Assembly: GCA_934162205.1 (NCBI GenBank)
Contig: CAKPIA010000005.1
Location: forward strand, 1-64,000
Direction: 5' to 3'
DNA length: 64,000 bases
Source: an uncultured Clostridia bacterium
Lineage (GTDB): Bacteria > Bacillota > Clostridia > TANB77 > CAG-508
The position numbers were made by a program, and so were the translations under genes. The notes beneath the pieces were generated by a model. The model had not been told where the DNA came from. It was given only the letters and a program-made list of their open reading frames with translations, and did not search any database. Positions 52,258-60,412 of this stretch are shown here, in pieces (positions within the stretch are counted from its first letter, which is position 1; each line of letters opens with the position of its first letter).

Positions 52258-52866
52258 TTACTCCCTTTCATCACTTTCATTATTAATATTTATTTGGTTA
52301 TCTATTCTTTGTATTTCTTCTTTGTAATGTTGTATTGCTTGTTTTTTTGCACCCTTTGGATTTTCATCTTGTAATACTTTTATTCTATCTAAAAAATCAT
52401 TTTTTCTTTTTTCCAATTGTTTCTCTTCATTTAAAGGTTCTTGCTCTTCATAATCTACTAAAGCTTTTTCTATAATTGGCATTAACTTTTCTTGGCTATC
52501 TATCATTAAATAATTTTGATATAAATTAAATAATTCTGGATTTTCATCATGAATTTTTCTAAATTTTCTTTGTATAGTCCTTTTTGGAACACCATATTTA
52601 TTTTCTAAATCTTTTTGAGAAACTCCACATATAATTGATTCTCTCATTAACTGTTCAAAATCAATAGTTGATATATCTCTTGGACTATATGGATGTTTTT
52701 TTATGAATTCATTAAATATTTCACTATCTGTTTCTTTTAGGCTATTTACTTTTCTATACAAAGTATTAAGTCCTACACCTCTTGCTTTACATTCCTTTTT
52801 TAAATCAACTTTTTTATCTGTTTGATTTAACTCTATTATAAATTCTTTCCATTCAAAATCAGTCAT
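52258..52866 (-). CDS. Helix-turn-helix protein between miaB and mutS
   Basis: 202 residues. Two helix-turn-helix-like segments are visible: KKECKARGVGLNTLYRKVNS (about 24-43) and ESIICGVSQKDLENKYGVPK with RTIQRKFRKI (about 72-101). The C-terminus is a charged helical region. No family assigned. It overlaps the end of miaB by 8 bp and lies 5 bp before mutS, so it is translationally coupled to both. Confidence 0.65.
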   Translation of the reverse strand: MTDFEWKEFIIELNQTDKKVDLKKECKARGVGLNTLYRKVNSLKETDSEIFNEFIKKHPYSPRDISTIDFEQLMRESIICGVSQKDLENKYGVPKRTIQRKFRKIHDENPELFNLYQNYLMIDSQEKLMPIIEKALVDYEEQEPLNEEKQLEKRKNDFLDRIKVLQDENPKGAKKQAIQHYKEEIQRIDNQININNESDERE

Positions 52867-54295
52867 GCATTACTTCTCCTTTTAGATACCACATATGTTC
52901 AGAAACAATTTTCAAATCTATCATTTGATTAATTAAGTTTCTATCTCCATCAAAAATAACGACTTTATTACTATCTGTTCTTCCAGTTAACATGTCTTTA
53001 TTATTTTTACTTGGACCTTCCACTAATACTTTTTGAATAGTTCCTACATATTTTTTGTTATTTTCTTCTATTTGACTTTCAACTAATTTTTTTAATCTAT
53101 CAAATCTTTCATGTTTTATATTTTCTGGAATTTGATTTTCCATTCTATCTCCAGGTGTACCAACTCTTCTTGAATATATAAACATATATACTTGTTCAAA
53201 TCCTACTTTTTTTACAACATCAAGTGTATCTTCAAAATCCTCTTCTGTCTCTCCTGCAAATCCAACAATTATATCTGTTGTTAATGCTAAATTAGGAATT
53301 GTTTTTTTCATTTTATCCACTAAATCTAGATATTGTTCTTTTGTATACTTTCTATTCATTACCTTAAGCATTTTTGTACTTCCAGACTGTAATGGTAAAT
53401 GAATTAATTTACAAACTTTATCACAATCTCTTATTGCTTCTATTACATCATCTGTAAAATCTTTTGGATGTGGTGAAACAAACCTTATTCTTTCTATTCC
53501 ATCAATTTTATTTATTTCTCTTAAAAGTTTTGCAAACGAATTTACTTTATCATATTTTCCTGTATCTTCTATTTTTCCTTTTTTGATATTTTCCATTTCA
53601 ACTCTTAAATAAGAATTTACATTTTGTCCTAATAATGTCACTTCTTTGTATCCATTTTGTGCTAATTCTTTTACTTCATTTATAATATCTTCTGGATCTC
53701 TGCTTCTTTCTCTTCCTCTTACATATGGAACTATACAAAAACTACAGAAATTGTTGCATCCATTCATTATTGTTACAGATGCTTGTAATCTACTATTTCT
53801 ACTAATTGGAATTCCTTCATATATCTTTCCATCTATATCCAAAACATCATCTATTTTTTTCTTTTCCTCAACTGCTTTATATAAATCTTCTGGAAATCTA
53901 TGTAATGTATGTGTTCCAAATATTATATCTGTGTATGGATAACTTTCTTTTATCTTTTTAGTAATATGCTCTTCTTGCATCATACATCCACCAATTGCAA
54001 TTATAGTTCCCTTTGTTTCTTTTATTCTTTTTAATTCTCCTAATTTTCCAAACAACTTATCTTCTGCATTTTCCCTTACGCAACAAGTATTAAGTACAAC
54101 AACATCTGCATCTTTAAACTCTTTTGTCAAAGTATATCCCATTTCATTTAACATTCCAGACAATTTTTCTGAATCATTTTCATTTAGCTGACATCCCATT
54201 GTTAATATGGCATACTTTAACTCTTTATCTTTATTTAATTCTTTTAGCTTTTTTATGTACTCTTTTTGTTCTCTAATTTCTTGTATAGTATCCAT
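52859..54295 (-). CDS. miaB: tRNA-2-methylthio-N6-dimethylallyladenosine synthase
   Basis: 478 residues from the ATG at 54295, which has AAGGAGG upstream; the frame is open to 54418, but that extension is read from the REP repeat and is not likely coding. N-terminal MTTase domain with three Cys (MGCQLNENDSEKL, NTCCVRENAEDK, GGCMMQEEH), radical SAM core with CNNFCSFCIVPYVRGRERSR, and a TRAM domain at the C-terminus. It adds a methylthio group at A37 of tRNAs. First gene of miaB-HTH-mutS. Confidence 0.95.
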   Translation of the reverse strand: MDTIQEIREQKEYIKKLKELNKDKELKYAILTMGCQLNENDSEKLSGMLNEMGYTLTKEFKDADVVVLNTCCVRENAEDKLFGKLGELKRIKETKGTIIAIGGCMMQEEHITKKIKESYPYTDIIFGTHTLHRFPEDLYKAVEEKKKIDDVLDIDGKIYEGIPISRNSRLQASVTIMNGCNNFCSFCIVPYVRGRERSRDPEDIINEVKELAQNGYKEVTLLGQNVNSYLRVEMENIKKGKIEDTGKYDKVNSFAKLLREINKIDGIERIRFVSPHPKDFTDDVIEAIRDCDKVCKLIHLPLQSGSTKMLKVMNRKYTKEQYLDLVDKMKKTIPNLALTTDIIVGFAGETEEDFEDTLDVVKKVGFEQVYMFIYSRRVGTPGDRMENQIPENIKHERFDRLKKLVESQIEENNKKYVGTIQKVLVEGPSKNNKDMLTGRTDSNKVVIFDGDRNLINQMIDLKIVSEHMWYLKGEVMHD

Positions 54296-54410
54296 TTTTT
54301 TCCTCCTTAAGCTATTGATTATTTTATTATATTTTGTCGTTTTTTGCAAGGTATATAAAGAAATAATTTTACAATAAACTCTCAAAAAATTGTCAATGTT
54401 GTCAATGGGT

Positions 54411-54441
54411 GTTGTCAATGGGGACGTAGTTTTTTGACAAC
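54411..54441 (-). repeat. 31-bp REP-like palindromic repeat, copy B
   Basis: Inverted relative to the other copies; identical over 31 bp. It lies 4 bp past the stop of the RAYT gene. Extra half-units (TTGTCAATG...TTGTCAATGGG) precede it from about 54389. Confidence 0.92.
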
Positions 54442-54445
54442 TTTA

Positions 54446-55123
54446 TTATTCTATGTAAGTTTTTCTTATTGTTTCTCTTCCTATTTTTGTTTCTTCTGAT
54501 ATTTTTCTTAATGAAATATTGTATTCCATTTTCAAAATTGCTATAAGCTCTTTCAATTTTCTTTTATTCTTTTTTAAATCATTAATATCCATATCATTTT
54601 CATTTAAAAAGTTTTGTATTAATTCTTTACATATTTTAGAGTCATTATCAATATCCATAAATGTGTAATTTTCTTTTATTTCTTTAGTAATTATTTTATA
54701 ATTTGAATATGGATAATCTTTTGCTTTACTACAAATACCAGCCTTGACAGGATTATCGTAAATATACTTTATGCAATTATATAAATGTTGTTCATCATAA
54801 ATTCCCTCTGATTTGTATCTGTCTCGAAATACATATCCTACTCTATCATATTTTTTATTATAATATCTTGCATATGTACAATTAAGTCTTTGCATATATT
54901 TACTTAATTCATCTGATTTTTTTGTTTTTATTAACATATGTGCGTGATTATTCATAATGCAATATGCTATTATCTCTATCTCATGCTCCTTGCTTAATTT
55001 ATATATAAGTTTTATATAATATTTAATATCTTCTGATTTATCAAATATATAACTTTTATTTATACCTTGAGTTATTACATGAAAAAAAGATGTTTTTATA
55101 TGTTTTCTTGGAAATCTTGGCAT
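54446..55123 (-). CDS. REP-associated tyrosine transposase (Y1, RAYT/TnpA-REP family)
   Basis: 225 residues. The Y1 transposase fold is clear. It starts MPRFPRKHIKTSFFHVITQG; the HUH motif is IMNNHAHMLIK (about 57-67) and the catalytic Tyr is probably in RYYNKKYDRVG or the following FRDRYKSEG segment. The C-terminal 40 residues form a helix-turn-helix (NISLRKISEETKIGRETIRK). RAYT proteins cut and rejoin single-stranded REP palindromes. It is flanked directly by inverted copies of a 31-bp palindrome, two more of which lie elsewhere in the window, supporting a functional REP/RAYT pair. Confidence 0.9.
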   Translation of the reverse strand: MPRFPRKHIKTSFFHVITQGINKSYIFDKSEDIKYYIKLIYKLSKEHEIEIIAYCIMNNHAHMLIKTKKSDELSKYMQRLNCTYARYYNKKYDRVGYVFRDRYKSEGIYDEQHLYNCIKYIYDNPVKAGICSKAKDYPYSNYKIITKEIKENYTFMDIDNDSKICKELIQNFLNENDMDINDLKKNKRKLKELIAILKMEYNISLRKISEETKIGRETIRKTYIE

Positions 55124-55235
55124 ATGTGCCTCCTTAGAAATAAAATTTTATTGAAAAAAAAATAATATGGCATAGATTTTACCATAATATTTTTGAAAAA
55201 TTTGTCGAAATTTATTTTAATTTTAAATTTTTTAA

Positions 55236-55266
55236 GTTGTCAAAAAACTACGTCCCCATTGACAAC
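55236..55266 (+). repeat. 31-bp REP-like palindromic repeat, copy C
   Basis: Identical to copies A and D and inverted relative to B. An extra half-unit CATTGACAAC follows at 55267-55276. It lies about 110 bp upstream of the RAYT start codon and 18 bp past the stop of the VanW gene. Confidence 0.92.
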
Positions 55267-55283
55267 CATTGACAACCTATTTT

Positions 55284-56108
55284 TTATTTGTCTCCTATTT
55301 TATAAAATTGACATATTGTAACATTGTTCCATGAGTTGGCAATTATTTTTATTGTATAAGATTTATTGTTTTTAAATATAAAGTCTTTATATCCTTGAGA
55401 AACTGTAGCGTCTTCTCCATTTTTTATATATGTAATGGCTTTTCCATGTTCGTGTCTTTCTACAAGTTTCATTTTGCTTTGCTTAACACATTGATATAAG
55501 TTAGTACTTACCTGGCAAACTCCTCCTCCATATGCCATTCTATTATTACCATTAGCATATGCAATTGCTTTTCTATATCCTACCGCTTCTGTCAATTTTC
55601 CAACTACTTTTGACCATACAAATTTCTGTCCTGGCTTTAATATTATTCCATTTATTTTTTTACAGGCAATTCTTAAATTAGTATTTCTACTTTCATTATC
55701 ACTTGTAGAAGTTAAAACTTTTGATGCAATTATTCCTCCTCCGCTTCTTATGTTACTTGACTTAGAATATATTTTTTTATCTTTAACTAATTTAAATGTT
55801 TTTATCTTAAAATAATATTCTTTATTACAATTCAAGTTTTTCTTAGTATAAGTTATATTCTTACTTCCATATATATTCTTAATTTTCTTATACTTACCAT
55901 TTTTTGAAGTAGACATATACACAGAATAACCATCTACATTTTTTACTTTCTTCCAACTAATAATTGCCATTCCATTATCAACTGTTACTTTAATTAATTT
56001 GGTTTTATTTGGTTCTTTACTATCACTTGCTAATACATAATAATTTTGTAGTATTAATAAACAAAAAGTTATTAATACTACAAAAATCTTGAATAAAGTT
56101 TTCTTCAT
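55284..56108 (-). CDS. Secreted FN3-VanW domain protein
   Basis: 274 residues. A signal peptide (about 1-27) is followed by a fibronectin type III domain (about 36-122, IISWKKVKNVDGYSVYMSTS) and a VanW domain (about 140-268, with LKPGQKFVWSKVVGK, GGGVCQVSTNLYQC and ERHEHGKAITYIKNGEDATV). VanW domains are widespread in clostridial envelope proteins; their activity is not known. It starts 11 bp after the Ig/FN3 gene in the same unit. Confidence 0.85.
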   Translation of the reverse strand: MKKTLFKIFVVLITFCLLILQNYYVLASDSKEPNKTKLIKVTVDNGMAIISWKKVKNVDGYSVYMSTSKNGKYKKIKNIYGSKNITYTKKNLNCNKEYYFKIKTFKLVKDKKIYSKSSNIRSGGGIIASKVLTSTSDNESRNTNLRIACKKINGIILKPGQKFVWSKVVGKLTEAVGYRKAIAYANGNNRMAYGGGVCQVSTNLYQCVKQSKMKLVERHEHGKAITYIKNGEDATVSQGYKDFIFKNNKSYTIKIIANSWNNVTICQFYKIGDK

Positions 56109-56119
56109 TTTATCCTCTT

Positions 56120-57799
56120 TTATTTAGATATTTTTACATTTACACTTGAACTCATATCACTATTGTATTTGCTATCTGAATAATTAGCAACTACTTTATA
56201 ATAATATTTTTTTCCTTTTTTTAATTTAGCATCTTTATATGAATTTGTTTTAGATGTTCCTATTTTTTTATACTTACCATTTTTGCTTGTTGATCTATAA
56301 ACTGTATATTTAGTTGCTCCTTCTACTTTGCTCCATTTTACTTTTGCATTATTTTTTCCAGATTGAGTAGCTTTTAAGTTAGTTGGTTTACTTATTTTCT
56401 TGTATTTATCTTTTCCGCTTCTAACTTTTGTTAATTTAGGACTTTTTCCTCCTATATCTAATCTCCAAATGCTTCCATCCTTGCGAACTATTAATGCTGA
56501 TTTGTTTTGTGTTCCATTTGTATACTCGATATTATCAACATTATTCATTATATAAACATTATTTAAATATACTTTATTATTTTCTTTTAAACATAATTCA
56601 TTATCAATACCATTTAAACCTAAAAATACTCTTTTTATTATAGATTTATTGTCATTATCATTAAATTTATATCGTTTTGTTTTTCCGTTTTTTGTTTTAT
56701 AAATTCCATTTCCTATTATACTTTTTACATTTTTATCAACTTTTTTTACTATATATTGTTCTTTTCTAACTTTTTTATAAGTATAATTAACACGATCGAA
56801 TTCATAGCCAAAATCATATTCATAATAATATAAATTTCCTTTTTTATCTAATAATAATCCAAAACCACAATTACTTACATCTTTGTCTGCTTCCACTGCT
56901 TCAAAATCACATATTTTTTTGCCAGATAAAGCATATGTTTTACCTTTTTTAGTTAATATATAATCTGAAAGCATTTTGTTTACACCTTGAAGTCTTAATT
57001 CTTTTCCTAATTGGCCATTTTTGTCTACAACATAAAAGTAAAATTTACCATCATTAGTTAAGTATCCATCTTTAGATATGCTTTTAACATTAGATATTTT
57101 TTTAGTTTTTAACTTATCTGTTGCTGAATAATTATAAAAAGTGCGTTTTTTACCATCAATATTCTCTGTATATGATTTTCTCTTCATTTTAGGATAACTT
57201 AAAATTAAATTTCCATCTTTCTTAAAAATTGATTCTACATTTAATCCAGTTACTCCGTCATATATACCTGAATATACATATTTTGCTACATTTCCAGTTT
57301 TTTTAGTAGTTAATTTATATGTTTTGTCCTTAGCATTCCATAACTCACTATTGGCTAGTAATACTTGATTTTTAGCATCAGCACTTTGTGTTATTAAAAC
57401 AACATCATTTACTTTTGATTCTAATTTTGTATTTTCTTTTGTTTTAACTACATTTACTTTGAAATTTTTAGTTACAGTTACTCCATTATATGTAACACTA
57501 ACACTAACTTTTGTACTCCCTACTTTTTTGGCTTTTAACTCAAAATTATTTTCTACTTCTACCGTATTTAAATCATTAACATTAACCGTTGGATTTAAGT
57601 ACCAAACTAATCTCCCATCTATAGTTGAAATCATTTTTTCACCTATATATAAATTATATTCTGAGTTATATTTTTTATCTTTAAATGTATTAAAAGCTTG
57701 TTCCATTGAAGAATATCCAAATGACTCAGTATTTTTTAGTAAAACAATACCTATAATTAATAATACTGTTATTAACAATTTTTTTATAGTTTTATTCAT
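56120..57799 (-). CDS. Secreted protein with Ig-like and FN3 domains
   Basis: 559 residues. A signal peptide or anchor (about 1-28, KKLLITVLLIIGIVLLKN) precedes a BIG-like domain (about 60-115, VEVNNFELKAKKVGSTKVSV). A long middle of beta-propeller-like repeats with 'dG..y.yd..g' spacing (about 140-460) follows, and then a C-terminal FN3 domain (about 470-555, KISKPTNLKATQSGKNNAKV). Probably cell-surface. It overlaps the polymerase gene by 8 bp and is followed by FN3-VanW after 11 bp; the FN3 repeats of the two share the KWSKVEGATKY-type wording. Confidence 0.75.
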   Translation of the reverse strand: MNKTIKKLLITVLLIIGIVLLKNTESFGYSSMEQAFNTFKDKKYNSEYNLYIGEKMISTIDGRLVWYLNPTVNVNDLNTVEVENNFELKAKKVGSTKVSVSVTYNGVTVTKNFKVNVVKTKENTKLESKVNDVVLITQSADAKNQVLLANSELWNAKDKTYKLTTKKTGNVAKYVYSGIYDGVTGLNVESIFKKDGNLILSYPKMKRKSYTENIDGKKRTFYNYSATDKLKTKKISNVKSISKDGYLTNDGKFYFYVVDKNGQLGKELRLQGVNKMLSDYILTKKGKTYALSGKKICDFEAVEADKDVSNCGFGLLLDKKGNLYYYEYDFGYEFDRVNYTYKKVRKEQYIVKKVDKNVKSIIGNGIYKTKNGKTKRYKFNDNDNKSIIKRVFLGLNGIDNELCLKENNKVYLNNVYIMNNVDNIEYTNGTQNKSALIVRKDGSIWRLDIGGKSPKLTKVRSGKDKYKKISKPTNLKATQSGKNNAKVKWSKVEGATKYTVYRSTSKNGKYKKIGTSKTNSYKDAKLKKGKKYYYKVVANYSDSKYNSDMSSSVNVKISK

Positions 57800-59357
57800 T
57801 TTCTGAAACCCCTTTCATTTTTTCTATATAATTTTCAATTTCTGCACTAAATTCAAAATTCGGCACATCATTTATTTTATAAGCAATACTACTTGTTGAC
57901 TTTTTTAAATTTTCTATTTGAGAAGGAACTTGTAATATTAAATTTATACATTTATAAGCCTTATTCATATCATCATTTTTTGCATAATAATCAACTGCTT
58001 TACTTAACATTACTATATATTCTTCATAATTTGTTATATCATATTTGTTTATTTCTAATGCTTTTTGTTTATCTTTTATCATCTGTTGCCAATTGTCATT
58101 TTCTGAATTATATATTGATTTTATTTTATATGGTAATGCAACATGTGTATTAGTTTTTAACACATTAATAGCAATTTTATTGGCATATTCTAAATTATCG
58201 TTTGCATTTTCATACATAACATTTAAATTTGCATCTGTATACATAGGATACATTTTTATAGCAATATCACTTTTATTTATATACTGTAAAAATGTACATA
58301 CTCCAAAATATAAATAAACACTTCCTATTAACACTATTGATATGATTGTTATTTTCTTATTTGCTTTTACTATATATCTTTTTCCACTACAAATATTCAA
58401 TACCATTATTAATATCAAAAATATTGATAAAAACTGTAAATCAAAATCAAAAAGCATATGTATAACTATTGTTAATAATATTTGTTTTTGGGTTGTAAAT
58501 CTAGCTTTTGTTATCAAATTTGTTGCAATTGCAACTACAAATACAATCATAGAAATAATTCCTATATCTAATGCTATTTGTAAAAATTCATTATGAACAT
58601 ATAAAGTTGAATACATACCTGTTTGAATTGATGTTTGAATATATGAATATCCCATATATCCTAATCCAAATGGAAATTTTAATAACATTATTGTTGCATC
58701 TTTATAATACAATAATCTTTCTAATAAAGTATTTGAATTTAAAGATGTTGTAAGATATCTTCCAAATGTATTAAAATTATTTGTACTAATTGTATATACA
58801 AGAGTTAGTAATATAGCTATACAAATTAATCCAATTAAATATTTTCTTAGGCTTTTGTTCTTTATAATAAAAATTATAAAATTTAATATTGTAAGTAAAA
58901 ATATTAATCTACTACCTGTTGCAAATATACCTACTAATAAAAAAGCTGTACCTAAAATTACATTTATTTTTTTAAATTTGCTATTTACTAAAACAATAAT
59001 TCCTATTAGCAAAAATAATGCAAAACTGTTAGAATATTGGAAAAATCCCGCCATCCTTCCATTTGGTAAATAAAAACAATCTGGCAATATTGGAATATAT
59101 TTAAATATGAATGATAAAATTATCATTAAAATTCCAGCAAAAGGAATTACATTAAATACTTTTCTTATATGCTTTTCTTTATACTGCATTAATATAATTG
59201 CAAATGTTAATGGAATTGTAAATTTTAAAAATCCTAAAAATGCCATGCCAGTATCTATTGCATAAAAAATTGAAAATAAATATCCTAATGAAATTACTAG
59301 TAATGAAATATTTGACAAATTTAAATATATTCTTATCTTTTTACGCTTTATAATCAA
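57792..59357 (-). CDS. O-antigen ligase-like polymerase with C-terminal helical region
   Basis: 521 residues from a TTG at 59357. About 10-12 membrane helices, the Wzy/WaaL-type segment ATGSRLIFLLTILN and a periplasmic-loop motif YVHNEFLQIALDIGI, followed by a soluble C-terminal domain of about 130 residues with TPR-like helices. It likely polymerises or transfers an envelope glycan. In the same frame, a further 40 residues (VIPFAFGLFYEFTSYFAQ...) of membrane sequence extend upstream but have no start codon. A TTG at 59496 after GGGGGGAG reads MLKRKNKT and then needs a one-base correction near 59471. So the true start is probably further 5' and disrupted. Confidence 0.78.
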   Translation of the reverse strand: MIIKRKKIRIYLNLSNISLLVISLGYLFSIFYAIDTGMAFLGFLKFTIPLTFAIILMQYKEKHIRKVFNVIPFAGILMIILSFIFKYIPILPDCFYLPNGRMAGFFQYSNSFALFLLIGIIVLVNSKFKKINVILGTAFLLVGIFATGSRLIFLLTILNFIIFIIKNKSLRKYLIGLICIAILLTLVYTISTNNFNTFGRYLTTSLNSNTLLERLLYYKDATIMLLKFPFGLGYMGYSYIQTSIQTGMYSTLYVHNEFLQIALDIGIISMIVFVVAIATNLITKARFTTQKQILLTIVIHMLFDFDLQFLSIFLILIMVLNICSGKRYIVKANKKITIISIVLIGSVYLYFGVCTFLQYINKSDIAIKMYPMYTDANLNVMYENANDNLEYANKIAINVLKTNTHVALPYKIKSIYNSENDNWQQMIKDKQKALEINKYDITNYEEYIVMLSKAVDYYAKNDDMNKAYKCINLILQVPSQIENLKKSTSSIAYKINDVPNFEFSAEIENYIEKMKGVSENE

Positions 59358-59603
59358 TAATGATAAGATTACTAATAAAAATATTTGTGCAAAATATGAC
59401 GTAAATTCATAAAATAATCCAAATGCAAACGGAATAACAAATATAAATATTTGTAGAAATATTATGTCTAAATGTTTTATTTTTCCGTTTTAACAAATTT
59501 CTCCCCCCTATTTGTTAAAATAATATCACAATCTATTTTTTTGTTCAATACTAATTATATTTTTCATATTGCTAATTTTGTTTTTATATATTTTATTTTT
59601 TAA

Positions 59604-59634
59604 GTTGTCAAAAAACTACGTCCCCATTGACAAC
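59604..59634 (+). repeat. 31-bp REP-like palindromic repeat, copy D
   Basis: Identical over 31 bp to copies A and C, and preceded by the same TTTTTTAA as copy C. It is a solitary copy between the polymerase and rpmE. Confidence 0.92.
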
Positions 59635-59643
59635 TTTTGGGCA

Positions 59644-59682
59644 AAAAAAAAAGAGCTTGATGTATACCAAACTCCAACTCTC
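59644..59682 (-). terminator. Terminator of rpmE
   Basis: On the minus strand GAGTTTGGT and ATCAAGCTC form a 9-bp stem with a 4-base loop, followed by ten T residues. Confidence 0.85.
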
Positions 59683-59882
59683 TATGCAAGACCATATTTC
59701 TTTTTAAATTTATCAGCTCTACCACCTGTTGTATCTAATCTTAAATTACCAGTCCAAAATGGATGACATTTTGAGCATATATCTACTTTTAAATCTTTCT
59801 TTGTTGATCCAACTTCTAAAACATTTCCACATGCACATGTGATTGTTGTTTGATTGTATTCTGGATGTAAATCTTTTTTCAT
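59682..59882 (-). CDS. rpmE: Ribosomal protein L31 (zinc-binding form)
   Basis: 66 residues. Starts MKKDLHPEYNQTTITCACGN and contains CSKCHPFWTG, RLDTTGGRADKFKKKYG. The four Cys (C-x-C ... C-x-x-C) are the zinc ligands of the C+ form. Located in the 50S central region. Monocistronic with a strong terminator. Confidence 0.97.
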   Translation of the reverse strand: MKKDLHPEYNQTTITCACGNVLEVGSTKKDLKVDICSKCHPFWTGNLRLDTTGGRADKFKKKYGLA

Positions 59883-59970
59883 TATGAATTCACCTCTTTC
59901 TTAATAGTTAATAAAATTTGCTAAATAATATATTATCATATTTTAAAATATATTTCAAGTAATATTTATT

Positions 59971-60132
59971 TTATTTTTTAATTTCTTTTATTTGTTCTTC
60001 ATATATGTATTTGGCAGAATCTTCTAATTCTGTATTTAAAGATACTTTTTTTATTAATTTAGCCATAATATTAAAAATACAAGCTATTATTAAAATTAAT
60101 ATACAAATTTTTTTCCAATATTTTGCTAACAT
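59971..60132 (-). CDS. Small single-pass membrane protein (53 residues)
   Basis: Starts MLAKYWKKICILILIIACIF and ends EEQIKEIKK. A strong TAGGAGAG site lies 7 bp before the ATG. One transmembrane helix (about 8-24) and a charged cytoplasmic or external tail. No recognised family. The open frame on the other strand over the same region has no ribosome binding site. Confidence 0.6.
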   Translation of the reverse strand: MLAKYWKKICILILIIACIFNIMAKLIKKVSLNTELEDSAKYIYEEQIKEIKK

Positions 60133-60255
60133 AATTCTCTCCTATTTTTCAAATATATACATATATTATTATACTATATTTTTAAATTTTGTCAATATTA
60201 TTGACTTTTTTGGGTAATAATATTTATTAAAATACTTATTAATTTAATTTCTAAA

Positions 60256-60376
60256 TAGTAATTTATTATATGTTTTTACAAGTGACATTCGTGGGGACCG
60301 ACAAGCTACAGTCTGTTATAAAATTACAGACTGTGTGCAGTTGGGAGTCACAGTAAAAACATATAATAAATTGCTA
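60256..60376. repeat. 121-bp palindromic element with GC-rich structured core
   Basis: Outer arms of 24 bp (TAGTAATTTATTATATG... and its complement) match at 23 positions. Inside lie GTGAC/GTCAC and a central hairpin ACAGTCTGT/ACAGACTGT around TATAAAATT. Between the hairpins are GGGGACCGACAAGC and GTGCAGTTGGGA. The core is GC-rich against an AT-rich surround. It has no T-run and lies just upstream of the frameshifted VanW gene. It could be a MITE, a structured RNA or a leader; I cannot assign it. Confidence 0.65.
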
Positions 60377-60412
60377 AACAACAAACATTACTAAATATCA
60401 AAGGAGATTTTT

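Noticed and set aside
54296..54418. Longer N-terminus of miaB
   Set aside because: The extra 41 codons are read partly from the REP repeat; a strong AAGGAGG lies directly before the ATG at 54295.
21098..59634. The 31-bp repeats as a CRISPR
   Set aside because: The four copies are dispersed over 38 kb with no regular spacers; they fit a REP/RAYT family.
60005..60217. A 70-residue open frame on the plus strand
   Set aside because: It lacks a ribosome binding site and lies antisense to a better-supported 53-residue membrane protein gene at 59971-60132.
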